Source: JAIBCL01 sp031411695 (GTDB lineage: Bacteria > Verrucomicrobiota > Verrucomicrobiia > Verrucomicrobiales > Verrucomicrobiaceae). Taken from it: a stretch of 22,375 bases of DNA. The DNA lies in the NCBI GenBank assembly GCA_031411695.1, contig JANOBO010000284.1, positions 1 to 22,375 of the forward strand. The letters are read 5' to 3'. The notes beneath the pieces are model-generated. The model was not told where the DNA came from. It did not search any database and saw nothing but the letters and a program-made list of their open reading frames with translations. Positions 1 through 9,978 of this stretch are shown piece by piece. Each line of letters begins with the position of its first letter. Within the stretch, counting starts at the first letter, position 1. The position numbers and the translations under genes are program-made.

Positions 1-1889
<1,889 letters not shown>

Positions 1890-2071
1890 GGTGAGTCGCT
1901 TGGGATTGAGGGCGGAAAGTGGAGAGCATTGCCGATACGCGCAAGCGCGCAGGCGGGAGACAATGCACCTCCGGAATAGGGTGTGTTCGTTTTCACCCTG
2001 GCGCGGATGTTAAAGGAAAGAGCCGCGCGGCATCAGGCGTGCTATGGACTCCCGCCGACGATGAGACTGAA

Positions 2072-4012
2072 ATGACCAGACACGGAACGATTCGCAGTGG
2101 CGTCATGGCCATCACCCTCCTCGGCTGTGCGCTGCCATTGACCCCGCCGTGCCAGGCGGAATCCGCAAGCGAAGTCGATCTCGCCGCACGCCAGACCGAT
2201 GCGAAGAAGGCCTTCCGTGAGCACGTCGCGCCCTTCATCAAGACGTACTGCGCCGAATGTCACGGAGACCGGCGCATGAAAGGCGGGCTGACTTTCTCAC
2301 CCGCGCTCAAGAAGCCCGGCGACGCCGACTCCGGCAAACGCTGGAAGCAGGCGCTGGCCAACGTGAAGGCCCACGACATGCCGCCGGAGGATGCGGACGA
2401 GCAGCCGACGGACGAGGAACGGCAAAAGTTCCTGGACGCACTCGGCAAGATCAAATTCCTCAGCGCAAAAGATCCCGGCGCCTTCGTGATCCGCCGCCTC
2501 ACCAAGCGGGAGTATGGGAATACCCTGCGCGATCTCTTCGGGGTGGACCCGGCGATCGCCGACGAACTGCCGGATGAGGTGTTCGGCGAAGGCTATCTCA
2601 ACACGCTGTCGCCTCTTCAGTCGGAGCAGTATCTCGGCATCGCCAATGAAGTGCTGGATCGCATCCTCGCCCCGCGCGATGCGCCGCCGACCGAGATACA
2701 GAGGCAGCTCTTCGGTGACGCGCCCGCGCCCGGAACGGATGCCCGTGCCGCAGCCAGAAAGGTCGCCGGTTCGTTGGCGCGAAAAGCCTATCGCCGGCCG
2801 CCGGCCGAGCCGGAGATCGAAGTGCTGATGCAAGTCTTCGACCTCGCGCGGAGGAACAAACTGGCCTACCCCGAAGCGCTGCGGCTCGTGCTCAAGGCCG
2901 TGCTCGTGTCTCCGCAGTTTCTCTTTATCACACCCGCCACAACAGCGGAGCCAGGCCGCTACATCGCGCCGCTCGATGACCACCAGCTCGCGTGCCGTTT
3001 GTCTTACCTCCTGTGGGCCACGATGCCCGATGCCGGGCTCTCCGCCCTCGCCGATGCGGGCACGCTTCACGAGCCGGCCGTCCTCAAGGCGCAGGTGAAG
3101 CGTCTCCTCGCCGATCCGCGTTCACGGGCCCTGTTCGATGGCTTCGGCGCGCAGTGGCTGGGCCTGGGCGACTTGAAGAACCAAGTCTTCGACACCGCAA
3201 AGTTTCCGCAAATGACGACTGCGCTGCGCTCCGCCATGTATGACGAGGCGCGTCTGCTCTTCGACAGCATCGTGCGCGAGAACCGCAGCGTCGTCACTTT
3301 CGTGGACAGCGATTACACCTTTCTCAACGGCACGCTCGCCGCGATTTACGGTTTGGAGAAAGCCGTCACCGGTCCGGCGATGCGCAAGGTGAAGCTCAGC
3401 AATGCAAATCGTGGCGGCATCCTCGCCATGCCCGGCATCCTCGCCACCACCTCTTTCCCAAACCGCACCAGTGCCGTCCGCCGCGGCGTGTGGGTGCTCG
3501 AGCAAGTTCTCGGAGAGCATGTGCCGCCCGCGCCGCCAAACGTTCCCGCGCTCGACAAGCAAGATCAGAAAGCGGTCGCAACCCTCACGCTGCGCCAGCG
3601 CACCGAACTGCACCGCACCGACTCCGCCTGCGCGAACTGCCACAAGATCCTCGATCCCATCGGGTTCGGCCTCGAGAACTTCGACGCCATCGGCCGCTGG
3701 CGTGACAAGGACGACACCGGCGGCGCAATCGACGCCGCAGGCGAGCTGCCCGGCGGCAAGCGCTTCACCTCGCCCAAGGAATTGAAGACGATCATCGCGG
3801 CGCGGAAAGATGAACTCGCGCGCAATCTAACCGAGAAGCTCCTCGCCTACGCCCTGTGCCGTCAGCTCGAAGGCTATGACGAGATCGTCACCGATCATCT
3901 GATGGAAACCATCGCCAAAGACGGCTACCGCATGCAGACCGTGATCGCCGAGATCGTCACAAGTTATCCGTTCATGAATCGACGCGTGCAGGATCCACTG
4001 CCCGGACGCTGA
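2072..4012 (+). CDS. Secreted DUF1592-family protein with two CxxCH motifs (PVC-type cytochrome-like)
   Basis: A 646-residue protein of the planctomycete/verrucomicrobial DUF1592 family. The biochemical role is unestablished; an electron-transfer or polymer-degradation role is only inferred. I start at the ATG at 2072 because it opens a signal peptide (hydrophobic core about residues 10-25, cleavage near CQAE); the frame is open further upstream but the added residues look non-coding. Order of domains: cytochrome-c-like haem site CAECH (60-64), DUF1587 (about 137-200, with RLTKREYGNTLRDLFG), DUF1595 (about 222-285), DUF1592 (about 296-424), DUF1588 (about 440-540, with RRGVWVLEQVLG and a second CxxCH, CANCH at 520-524), DUF1585 (about 565-640). 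The full expected architecture is present with no break. The DUF1552 gene follows 112 bases downstream, the usual partner of this family. Confidence 0.93.
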   Translation: MTRHGTIRSGVMAITLLGCALPLTPPCQAESASEVDLAARQTDAKKAFREHVAPFIKTYCAECHGDRRMKGGLTFSPALKKPGDADSGKRWKQALANVKAHDMPPEDADEQPTDEERQKFLDALGKIKFLSAKDPGAFVIRRLTKREYGNTLRDLFGVDPAIADELPDEVFGEGYLNTLSPLQSEQYLGIANEVLDRILAPRDAPPTEIQRQLFGDAPAPGTDARAAARKVAGSLARKAYRRPPAEPEIEVLMQVFDLARRNKLAYPEALRLVLKAVLVSPQFLFITPATTAEPGRYIAPLDDHQLACRLSYLLWATMPDAGLSALADAGTLHEPAVLKAQVKRLLADPRSRALFDGFGAQWLGLGDLKNQVFDTAKFPQMTTALRSAMYDEARLLFDSIVRENRSVVTFVDSDYTFLNGTLAAIYGLEKAVTGPAMRKVKLSNANRGGILAMPGILATTSFPNRTSAVRRGVWVLEQVLGEHVPPAPPNVPALDKQDQKAVATLTLRQRTELHRTDSACANCHKILDPIGFGLENFDAIGRWRDKDDTGGAIDAAGELPGGKRFTSPKELKTIIAARKDELARNLTEKLLAYALCRQLEGYDEIVTDHLMETIAKDGYRMQTVIAEIVTSYPFMNRRVQDPLPGR

Positions 4013-4124
4013 TTCGTCGTTGGGCAGGTTTCCGACGAAGCCACCATTTGGCTGCTTTCCGCAGCCGGGCTGGCTGCACCGCTTCTCCGAGCGCGCCGAT
4101 GGGTTGAAAGAAGGAGCTGTTTTG

Positions 4125-5561
4125 ATGACTTTGAGTTCTACGAGTTCCATTTCTGACCGCCACTCTCAGAGCCGCCTTTTGATCATGACACGAAACCATC
4201 TCATCGACCGCCGCGCGTGCCTGCGCGGCATTGGCGCCTCCCTCGGGCTGCCGCTTTTGGAGAGCATGGGCTGGGCGGAGCCGGGCAAGGGCAAGGCCTT
4301 CAAGCCGCCGGTGCGCCTGGGCTTCATGTACATGCCGCACGGGGTGATCATGGATCAATTCTGGCCGGCGAGCGCGGAGAGCTTCTTGAAATCTCCGCCT
4401 CCCGCTTTGGAAGCGCTGCGGCCGGTGCTGAGCCAGTGCCTGCTGATGAAGGGAATCGCGGGCGTGCCGATCTCGCCGTTCAACGGCGCGCCCCATGCGC
4501 TGGAACTCTCAACGTGGCTCACGGCGCAGCTGCCGGATGCGGACAAGCGCAGCCAGATCCACATCTCAATCTCCGCAGATCAGATCGCCGCAAACTATGT
4601 GGGCGGCCTCACCTCCCTGCCGTCGCTGGAACTGGCGACGATGCCGCAGACGCACAAGGAAAACCAAGAAGGGCTCAACGAGGGCTATTACTCGCACTGC
4701 AGCTTCCGCTCACCCACGCAGGCTGTGCCGGCGGAGACCAATCCGCGCAGCGTGCTGAATCGTTTGTTTGGAAAAGCGGACAAGCCCGGCAGCACCGCAC
4801 GGACGGATCCGCTGGACCGGCAGATGCTGGACCTCGTGATCGGCGGCGCGAAGGATCTGCGGCGGAAGCTCCCACAGGGTGACCAGCACAAGCTCGACGA
4901 GTACCTCGACAGCGTGCGCGCCGTCGAGCGCCGCATCGCCGCCATCGAGCATCGGCAAAAAGAAGCGGCTCTCGAGAAGTCCGGCGTGGCCGCGAGCAAA
5001 CGCAACGCTGCGGACTCACCCCCCATCGAGATCAAGATTCCCGTCGGGGACAAACGCAGCGAGTACATGCAGGTGATGTGCGACCTCAACGTGCTGGCTT
5101 TCCAGACCGACACCACGCGCGTCAGCACTTACATTGGCTCCACACCGAATGGAGTGTCGTATCCCGAGCTTGGATTCACCGACACGCATCACTCGCAGAC
5201 CCATCACAACAACCAAGCCGACAAAGCCGACAAGGTCGCCGCGATCACCGCCTTCAACATCGCGCAGTTCGCCTACATGGTGAAGAAGATGCACAGCCTG
5301 CGCGAGGGCAATGGCACACTGCTCGACAACTGCATCCTGATGTGGGGCTCCGGACTTGAGGACGGCAACAAGCACGCGCGGGAGAATCTGCCCTTCATCA
5401 TCGCCGGCAAAGGCGGCGGCACCATCAACACCGGCCGCTTCCTGCCGAACACGCGCGGCAATCAAGGCGACCTGCTCACCACTCTGCTCGCGTGCGCCGG
5501 GGTTCCGCTGGACCGGCCGATTGGCATCGCCACGAAGCAACTGTCAGAGCTGAAGGCGTGA
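4125..5561 (+). CDS. DUF1552 family protein with Tat-like leader
   Basis: A 478-residue DUF1552 protein, the usual genomic partner of DUF1592 proteins in PVC bacteria; function unknown. The leader has an RR pair (residues 29-30, in DRRACLRGIGASLGLPLLE) followed by a moderately hydrophobic stretch, which suggests twin-arginine export or membrane anchoring. The family body includes RLGFMYMPHGVIMDQFWP near the start and MWGSGLEDGNKHARENLPF near the end. The start is ambiguous. The ATG at 4125 has an AAGGAG ribosome site at 4111-4116 with 8-base spacing, which is rare in this window, so I chose it. An ATG at 4185 would give a leader of more typical length (RR at residues 9-10) but has no ribosome site. 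Probably co-transcribed with the DUF1592 gene. Confidence 0.92.
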   Translation: MTLSSTSSISDRHSQSRLLIMTRNHLIDRRACLRGIGASLGLPLLESMGWAEPGKGKAFKPPVRLGFMYMPHGVIMDQFWPASAESFLKSPPPALEALRPVLSQCLLMKGIAGVPISPFNGAPHALELSTWLTAQLPDADKRSQIHISISADQIAANYVGGLTSLPSLELATMPQTHKENQEGLNEGYYSHCSFRSPTQAVPAETNPRSVLNRLFGKADKPGSTARTDPLDRQMLDLVIGGAKDLRRKLPQGDQHKLDEYLDSVRAVERRIAAIEHRQKEAALEKSGVAASKRNAADSPPIEIKIPVGDKRSEYMQVMCDLNVLAFQTDTTRVSTYIGSTPNGVSYPELGFTDTHHSQTHHNNQADKADKVAAITAFNIAQFAYMVKKMHSLREGNGTLLDNCILMWGSGLEDGNKHARENLPFIIAGKGGGTINTGRFLPNTRGNQGDLLTTLLACAGVPLDRPIGIATKQLSELKA

Positions 5562-5575
5562 GTGGGTGCGGGGTC

Positions 5576-5590
5576 TGCGGCGGGACCGCA
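5576..5590. terminator. Small hairpin between convergent genes
   Basis: TGCGG, a 5-base loop, and CCGCA form a perfect 5-bp GC-rich stem just after the DUF1552 stop and before the end of the convergent oxidase-like gene. No T-run follows on either strand, so it would be a weak intrinsic terminator at best. Confidence 0.2.
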
Positions 5591-5636
5591 ATTCGCGCTC
5601 TCATTCGCTGACAAGATTCGACTCGCAGCGCACAGC

Positions 5637-6173
5637 CTAAAAGCTCAGCGTACCCTCGATGGAATCGTCGAGCGTCTTGCCGATTGCGGCGCCGATGAGC
5701 ATCTTGATGCCCGCGATGGCCTGGCCGTGCTTCGTGTCCCAGTAATAGCCTTCGCTTGGCGTAAACTTCAGCACGGTGATGCGCGTGTCTGTCTCTCCTT
5801 CGGTGAACCATGTCTTCATGATCGGCTTCCATAGCTCATCGATTTTCGCCTGATCCCGCGAGGCACTGACGGTACCGGAAAGCGTGAGGAACCCGGAGTG
5901 AGCGGAGGCTTGAAAGTAGAGACGCACGACGGGATCGAGCGACACTTCAAGGTTCTTGTGACTGTCACTCGCGCTGAGAAACCACAGGCGGCCCGCGTCA
6001 TCGATCTGCTGCACGGCCATGGGACGCACCCCGCTGGACCCACTCGTGGCTATGTCGGTGCAGAAAAAGCACGTTTCCGCCTTGCCTGCCAGATCCTTGA
6101 TCTTGCGGACGGCTTCGGCACCGGAAATGTCGGCACGGTTTTCTTCGGGTTGCTGTCGGTTGATGGAGTCCAT
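5637..6173 (-). CDS. Pyridoxamine 5'-phosphate oxidase-like protein (general stress protein 26 type)
   Basis: A 178-residue split-barrel flavin-binding-fold protein of the Pyrid_ox_like group that includes general stress protein 26. These bind FMN or a similar flavin, but the substrate is usually unknown; it is unlikely to be the PdxH oxidase. Visible signatures are RLWFLSASDSHKNLEV (strand and phosphate-side loop) and the C-terminal pattern W-x-P-x4-W-F-x-E-G-x-x-D followed by FTPSEGYYWD, typical of this subgroup. I start at the ATG at 6173 because homologues begin close to there. The frame stays open upstream to 6404, with further ATGs (for example in a run reading MPRGDS), so a short N-terminal extension cannot be excluded; no convincing ribosome site decides it. 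Divergent from the cupin gene, with 220 bases between the starts. Confidence 0.85.
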   Translation of the reverse strand: MDSINRQQPEENRADISGAEAVRKIKDLAGKAETCFFCTDIATSGSSGVRPMAVQQIDDAGRLWFLSASDSHKNLEVSLDPVVRLYFQASAHSGFLTLSGTVSASRDQAKIDELWKPIMKTWFTEGETDTRITVLKFTPSEGYYWDTKHGQAIAGIKMLIGAAIGKTLDDSIEGTLSF

Positions 6174-6393
6174 GGCGGGTGAGTGTGCAATGGAATCGCC
6201 ACGGGGCATCCTTGTGGCCGGGGAATACATGACTGTCTGCCTCTGGACGTCTGTTTTCCATGGGAGCGCTCGTGCGGCTTCGCCAAGACGCACCGAAAAA
6301 AGCACCGCGACCTCGGACAGCGGCCCATCACCGCGCGCAAACGTTTGCTGAAGCTTGACTTGGATGCTGAAGAATCGTTGCGTCCATCCGCTC

Positions 6394-6855
6394 ATGAAAC
6401 CCATCCAAGGTCACCATCTCATCAAGCCGGAAGACCTCTTCTGGCGTCCGTCAAACCTGATGAAGATCCCGAACGCCGACTTTCTCGAGCGCACTGGCAG
6501 CGAGAACGTGGGCGCGCGGCTCTGGAGGCTGCCGCCGAAAAGCGCGAACACGCTGCACAAGCACATCCGCGCGGAGGAATTTTACTTTGTGCTCGAAGGG
6601 ACGGGGCGCCTTCGCGTGGGCGAAGAAACGCTCACGGTGCCGCGACATGGCGCAGTGCTGGTGGGACCCGAAGAACTGCGGCAGGTGTTCAATGACACCG
6701 ATGAGGAGGTGCTCTGGCTCATCATCGGCGCGCCGGAGGAAATGGAGTTTCTACAGGGCTCGAAGTCTCAGATGGACCTCTCGCTAATCTATCCGGCGGA
6801 CCCGACGGAACTGCCACCGGAGCTGGCAGGCTTCGAGTGGCCACCGCGCTCGTGA
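6394..6855 (+). CDS. Small cupin-domain protein
   Basis: A 153-residue single-domain cupin (beta-barrel) of unknown substrate. Cupin motif 1 is intact: His55-x-His57, Glu61 and the downstream Gly in HKHIRAEEFYFVLEGTG. Motif 2 reads GPEELRQVFN, so the position normally held by the third metal-ligand histidine (four residues before Asn100) is Arg96. Metal binding may therefore be altered or absent, and the protein could be a sensor or binding protein rather than an enzyme. I chose the ATG at 6394 since family homology begins with the HHLIKPEDLFW segment; an upstream ATG at 6355 is in frame but adds residues that look non-coding. No Shine-Dalgarno sequence. The divergent neighbour is a stress-type flavin protein, so the pair may share a promoter region. 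Confidence 0.85.
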   Translation: MKPIQGHHLIKPEDLFWRPSNLMKIPNADFLERTGSENVGARLWRLPPKSANTLHKHIRAEEFYFVLEGTGRLRVGEETLTVPRHGAVLVGPEELRQVFNDTDEEVLWLIIGAPEEMEFLQGSKSQMDLSLIYPADPTELPPELAGFEWPPRS

Positions 6856-6957
6856 ACGTCGGCGCGACGACGAATGAGCGTGAATGACACCCCGGCGCGA
6901 CGAATCCATTGCATCCGCACGACCACCCGCCCAAACTGCGCCGTATCCTTCCTTGCC

Positions 6958-7248
6958 ATGAAAACCACCGCCTTGCTGTTGCTCGCCGCCTCTGTTCTTT
7001 TCACCTTCGAACTGACCGCTGAAGCCAAGCCGCCTCCGGGTGCCAGACCACCCCCCGGTTCCAAACCCGGTCCCGGCAAGGGCGATGATTACTTCGGCGG
7101 GCCCAAGGCTTGGTTTCAGTCCGGCAATTCTTTGGGCAGGCGCGACCGCAAGGATGGCCGCCCGCCCAATCCTGAACGGCACAAGGATCAGTTCGACAAG
7201 ATCACGGCCGCTGAATTCCGGCGCGGGTACATGGAGGCCTATCGTTGA
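6958..7248 (+). CDS. Small secreted protein of unknown function
   Basis: A 96-residue protein that I do not recognise. Residues 1-23 form a clear Sec signal peptide (MKTTALLLLAASVLFTF, then a cleavage region ending AEA). The mature part begins with a Pro/Gly-rich segment with repeated PPPG-like units (about residues 25-42), then a basic, polar stretch (GRRDRKDGRPPNPERHKDQF) and ends with FRRGYMEAYR. The frame is open upstream to 6874, but the added residues lack a recognisable pattern and would bury the signal peptide. It follows the cupin gene by 102 bases on the same strand and precedes tRNA-Val. The signal peptide makes it likely to be real; the role is unknown. Confidence 0.7.
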   Translation: MKTTALLLLAASVLFTFELTAEAKPPPGARPPPGSKPGPGKGDDYFGGPKAWFQSGNSLGRRDRKDGRPPNPERHKDQFDKITAAEFRRGYMEAYR

Positions 7249-7320
7249 GGCGGCCTTGGGCAGGCTGTTGCTGCCAATGGGTGAGAGTTCACAATTGCAG
7301 CACCGCTTGTAAAAAAGTGG

Positions 7321-7349
7321 TTGCCGCGAGGTCCGGGCTTGAGTATGCA
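7321..7349 (+). promoter_or_regulatory. Candidate sigma70-type promoter for tRNA-Val
   Basis: TTGCCG (7321-7326), a 17-base spacer, and TATGCA (7344-7349). The -10 box ends 16 bases before the tRNA 5' end, an expected distance for a short leader. The -10 is an imperfect match, so this is a prediction only. Confidence 0.45.
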
Positions 7350-7365
7350 GTTTCCTCCCCGACGC

Positions 7366-7440
7366 GCGCGGTTAGCTCAGTGGTAGAGCATCACCTTGAC
7401 ATGGTGGGGGTCACAGGTTCGAAACCTGTACCGCGCACCA
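7366..7440 (+). tRNA. tRNA-Val (anticodon GAC)
   Basis: A complete cloverleaf with encoded CCA. The acceptor stem GCGCGGT (7366-7372) pairs with ACCGCGC. The D-arm is GCTC/GAGC. The anticodon stem TCACC/GGTGG (one G-U pair) encloses the loop TTGACAT with anticodon GAC at 7398-7400. The T-arm is ACAGG-TTCGAAA-CCTGT. The GAC anticodon reads GUC and GUU valine codons. Confidence 0.97.
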
Positions 7441-7504
7441 CTTTCCCCGATGGGGACTCACTTTTGGATTGCATCGAAAGTCGCCAGTGTGGTATCTCAC
7501 ACGG

Positions 7505-8347
7505 ATGCCACTTTCCCCCCAGCTCAATCATCTGGTGAAGCTGCTCGATGACGACTCGGTGGTCGTGCGCGCGGCGGTGCAGCGGGAGCTCTCGGGAATT
7601 CATCATGAGCTGCCCGGCCAACTGGAGGAGCTGGATCGACCGCTGACGGGCGAGGAGGAACGCATCGTCGGCGATTTGCTGGAGCCGGTGCGCCGCGCCG
7701 ATATGGAGGAAACGTGGATGCGGTGGCGCTGGCTGGCCAAGCCGGATGACCAGCTCGAGGCGGCGCTGGCACATCTTTCCGCGTTCCTGAACGGATGGAA
7801 GACTCGGCCCGATGCTCTCGGCACACGTCTGGATCAAATCGCGCAGGCGGCCTTTCATGACCAGGGCCGTATGGATGCGCGCGAGCTGGCGGAGTGGCTC
7901 TTCGGCGGGCGGGCGGACTCGGCCCGCCTCCGTGGCAACAGCAAAAACTATTATGCGCCGGAGAACAGCAACCTCCTGTGGGTGCTGGACCGCGGCATGG
8001 GAAACCCCATCAGCCTGAGCTGCATTTACCGCCTCGTCGCGCGCCGCTTTGGCATCACCATCGAAGGCTGCAACTTTCCCGGTCATTTCCTCGCGCGTGT
8101 GAACATGAGCGGAAAACTGTGGCTGGTGGATTGCTTCAACCGGGGTCGTTTCATGCTGGCCGCAGATGTCGCGAAGCATCACCCGGCGGCGAATCCTGCG
8201 ATGGAGGATCTCGTGCGCGATCAGGCGCCTGTCGATGCCATCCTCATCCGCATCCTGCGGAATCTCGATGACTCGTACGACCGTCTGCACGCCATGGCGA
8301 ATCGTCAGCTCATGCGGAAGCTGGCGATGAAGGTCATGGATGACTAA
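7505..8347 (+). CDS. SirB1/transglutaminase-like family protein
   Basis: A 280-residue protein of the SirB1 / transglutaminase-like group, a widespread family of poorly defined function. The central signature is clear at about residues 165-200: RGMGNPISLSCIYRLVARRFG, then the GCNFPGHFLARV segment, which holds the Cys/His positions of the transglutaminase-like fold, then LVDCFNRGRF. The N-terminal half (about 1-150) is helical and begins PLSPQLNHLVKLLDDDS, resembling a HEAT-like segment. The C-terminal tail (DSYDRLHAMANRQLMRKL) resembles the part that precedes TPR repeats in longer family members; this one ends without them. The ATG at 7505 was preferred to an in-frame ATG at 7469 because the upstream stretch lies just past the tRNA and shows no family sequence. 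No Shine-Dalgarno sequence. Confidence 0.88.
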   Translation: MPLSPQLNHLVKLLDDDSVVVRAAVQRELSGIHHELPGQLEELDRPLTGEEERIVGDLLEPVRRADMEETWMRWRWLAKPDDQLEAALAHLSAFLNGWKTRPDALGTRLDQIAQAAFHDQGRMDARELAEWLFGGRADSARLRGNSKNYYAPENSNLLWVLDRGMGNPISLSCIYRLVARRFGITIEGCNFPGHFLARVNMSGKLWLVDCFNRGRFMLAADVAKHHPAANPAMEDLVRDQAPVDAILIRILRNLDDSYDRLHAMANRQLMRKLAMKVMDD

Positions 8348-8542
8348 GGAAGAGGGCGGCCCGAGTGGGGGTGATCCAACCGGCATCCCGCATGGCGCCG
8401 CCTGTTCGCGTGTGCGCGGAGCCGGCGCCGCACATCATTTCCGCCAGCCGGGGCCGGCTGCACAAAAAAATGCGCCCCAACGGTTCAAGACGTATCCTTT
8501 CTGGTCCCTGGCACACGTTTAGCGGACTTCTGCAGCAAGAAC

Positions 8543-9880
8543 ATGGCAAGACTGACATTCGTATTGGAAGACGGCGAGCAAGTGGTGGTGCCGCTGGCCG
8601 GCCTCATCACGCTCGGACGCGAGGAGGACAATGACGTGGTGATTGATGACGATCACATCTCGCGTCACCATGCCGAACTGCTCTGCCACGCGGACGGCCG
8701 CGTGGAGGTGCATGATCTCGGATCCACTGCGGGCACTTTTGTGAACGACCTGCCGGTGCGGAATCACTTCATGCGGCAGGGGGACAGGCTCGCCTTCGGC
8801 CCGCTCGGAGCATCCATCGATCTCGAGGAGCCAGCCGCGCTCCCCACCACAAGGCCGGCAGAAGAAGTGGCGCGCCCTCTCCCTGGGCCATCGCCCGAAG
8901 AGGTGAAGCTAGCCAGCGTGAAGGCAGCGCTCGAGAAGGCCGAGGCAGCGCTTCGTGAGAAGACCCAGGAGCTTCAGGAACTGACGCGGCAGCATGACGA
9001 GAAGCGAAAGGCCGGGCTGGAAATCGAAATCCTGCATGTACAAGAGGAGGCGCGGCTCGATACCGCGCGAGCAGCAGCGGCCGCAGAGGAGAAAAGGAGC
9101 GAAGACCTGCGCCGCCAGCTCGCTGAACTCGAGGAGCGCACCCGAGCCGCTCAGAAGCTGGCAGACTCGACCGAAGATCGAGCGAAGGCGACCCGCGCAA
9201 TGCTCGAGCAGCTCGCGACGGAAGAACAGCAATCGCAAAAGCACTTGGCGCGCGCGCAAGCCGAGCTTGAGGAGTGCGGAGTGGCATTAGCTGCTGAGAA
9301 GGCGCGTCTGGACGAAGCCAAGGCGCTCCGTGCGGAACTCGAGGCGCGGCAACAATCACTGGGCGAGACAGAGCGGGAACTCACACGAAGCCGTGCGGCT
9401 CTGGCGGAGGCGCAGCAGCAACACGCAGACATGCAGGCCACGCTGGCAAAAGCCGGAGCCGACCTCGCCGCACAGAAAACCGCGCATGAGAAGGCTCTGG
9501 CGGTCGAGGCCGTCACGAAAGCCCGGCTCGGTGAGCTGGTTGAGAGCGAGACCGATTTGAGATCTGCCATTGAAAATCTCGCGCCACAGATCCAAACGGC
9601 GCGGGACGAACTCATGGAATTGCAGAAGCGCCTCGCGCGATTGCGTGATTGGCGGAGAGGCGTGGACCGGCGTTACGAGCGTCTCGCCGCCATGAACGAA
9701 GCCTCACGCGAGGGCAGTGATCTCTGGCGCGAAATCGAGGAAGCGCAGGGGGAGCTCTTCAACCTCCTGCCTGCCGCGCAAATCGGAACGCATGGCCTCA
9801 CCCGCGGTGACTTTGCCCGCGTGACATCCCAGGGCGGCATTCCGATGAAATCAGATCGCATCCGCAGACCGGACGCTTGA
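8543..9880 (+). CDS. FHA-domain protein with long coiled coil
   Basis: A 445-residue cytoplasmic protein. Residues about 5-95 are a forkhead-associated (FHA) domain, a phosphothreonine-binding module: LITLGREEDNDVVIDD carries the conserved Gly-Arg, ISRHHAEL the Ser-Arg-x-His, and DLGSTAGTFVND the Ser/Thr-Gly-Thr-x-Val-Asn loop, so phosphopeptide binding should be intact. A Pro-rich linker (about 96-115) leads to an Ala/Glu/Lys/Arg-rich coiled coil (about 118-385) with no transmembrane span. The tail (RRGVDRRYERLAAMNEASREGSD and after) is shorter-helical and may be a separate docking segment. It probably acts as a phosphorylation-dependent scaffold; the partner kinase is not in the window. The 195 bases upstream contain a palindrome at 8445-8460 but no clear promoter. 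Convergent with the DUF1501 gene. Confidence 0.9.
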   Translation: MARLTFVLEDGEQVVVPLAGLITLGREEDNDVVIDDDHISRHHAELLCHADGRVEVHDLGSTAGTFVNDLPVRNHFMRQGDRLAFGPLGASIDLEEPAALPTTRPAEEVARPLPGPSPEEVKLASVKAALEKAEAALREKTQELQELTRQHDEKRKAGLEIEILHVQEEARLDTARAAAAAEEKRSEDLRRQLAELEERTRAAQKLADSTEDRAKATRAMLEQLATEEQQSQKHLARAQAELEECGVALAAEKARLDEAKALRAELEARQQSLGETERELTRSRAALAEAQQQHADMQATLAKAGADLAAQKTAHEKALAVEAVTKARLGELVESETDLRSAIENLAPQIQTARDELMELQKRLARLRDWRRGVDRRYERLAAMNEASREGSDLWREIEEAQGELFNLLPAAQIGTHGLTRGDFARVTSQGGIPMKSDRIRRPDA

Positions 9881-9978
9881 CCCAGGCCGAAAATGCGTTC
9901 GCCCGCAAGGAGGCGCGAGTGACACTGCACTCGGGGCTCGACTTTCCTGCGCCCCTCACCGCATACTCCGGCGCGCGC

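Noticed and set aside
1919..2071. N-terminal extension of the DUF1592 protein
   Set aside because: The frame is open but would hide a good signal peptide and would overlap the katG upstream region; the ATG at 2072 fits better.
4049..4075. Small hairpins between the DUF1592 and DUF1552 genes
   Set aside because: Only 5-bp stems without a T-run; the two genes are expected to be co-transcribed.
7391..8386. Minus-strand 331-codon frame across tRNA-Val and the SirB1-like gene
   Set aside because: It runs through the tRNA antisense and is a shadow of the SirB1-like coding frame.
8445..8460. 7-bp GC palindrome upstream of the FHA gene as a terminator
   Set aside because: It is followed on the plus strand by an A-run, not a T-run, and on the minus strand no gene ends there.
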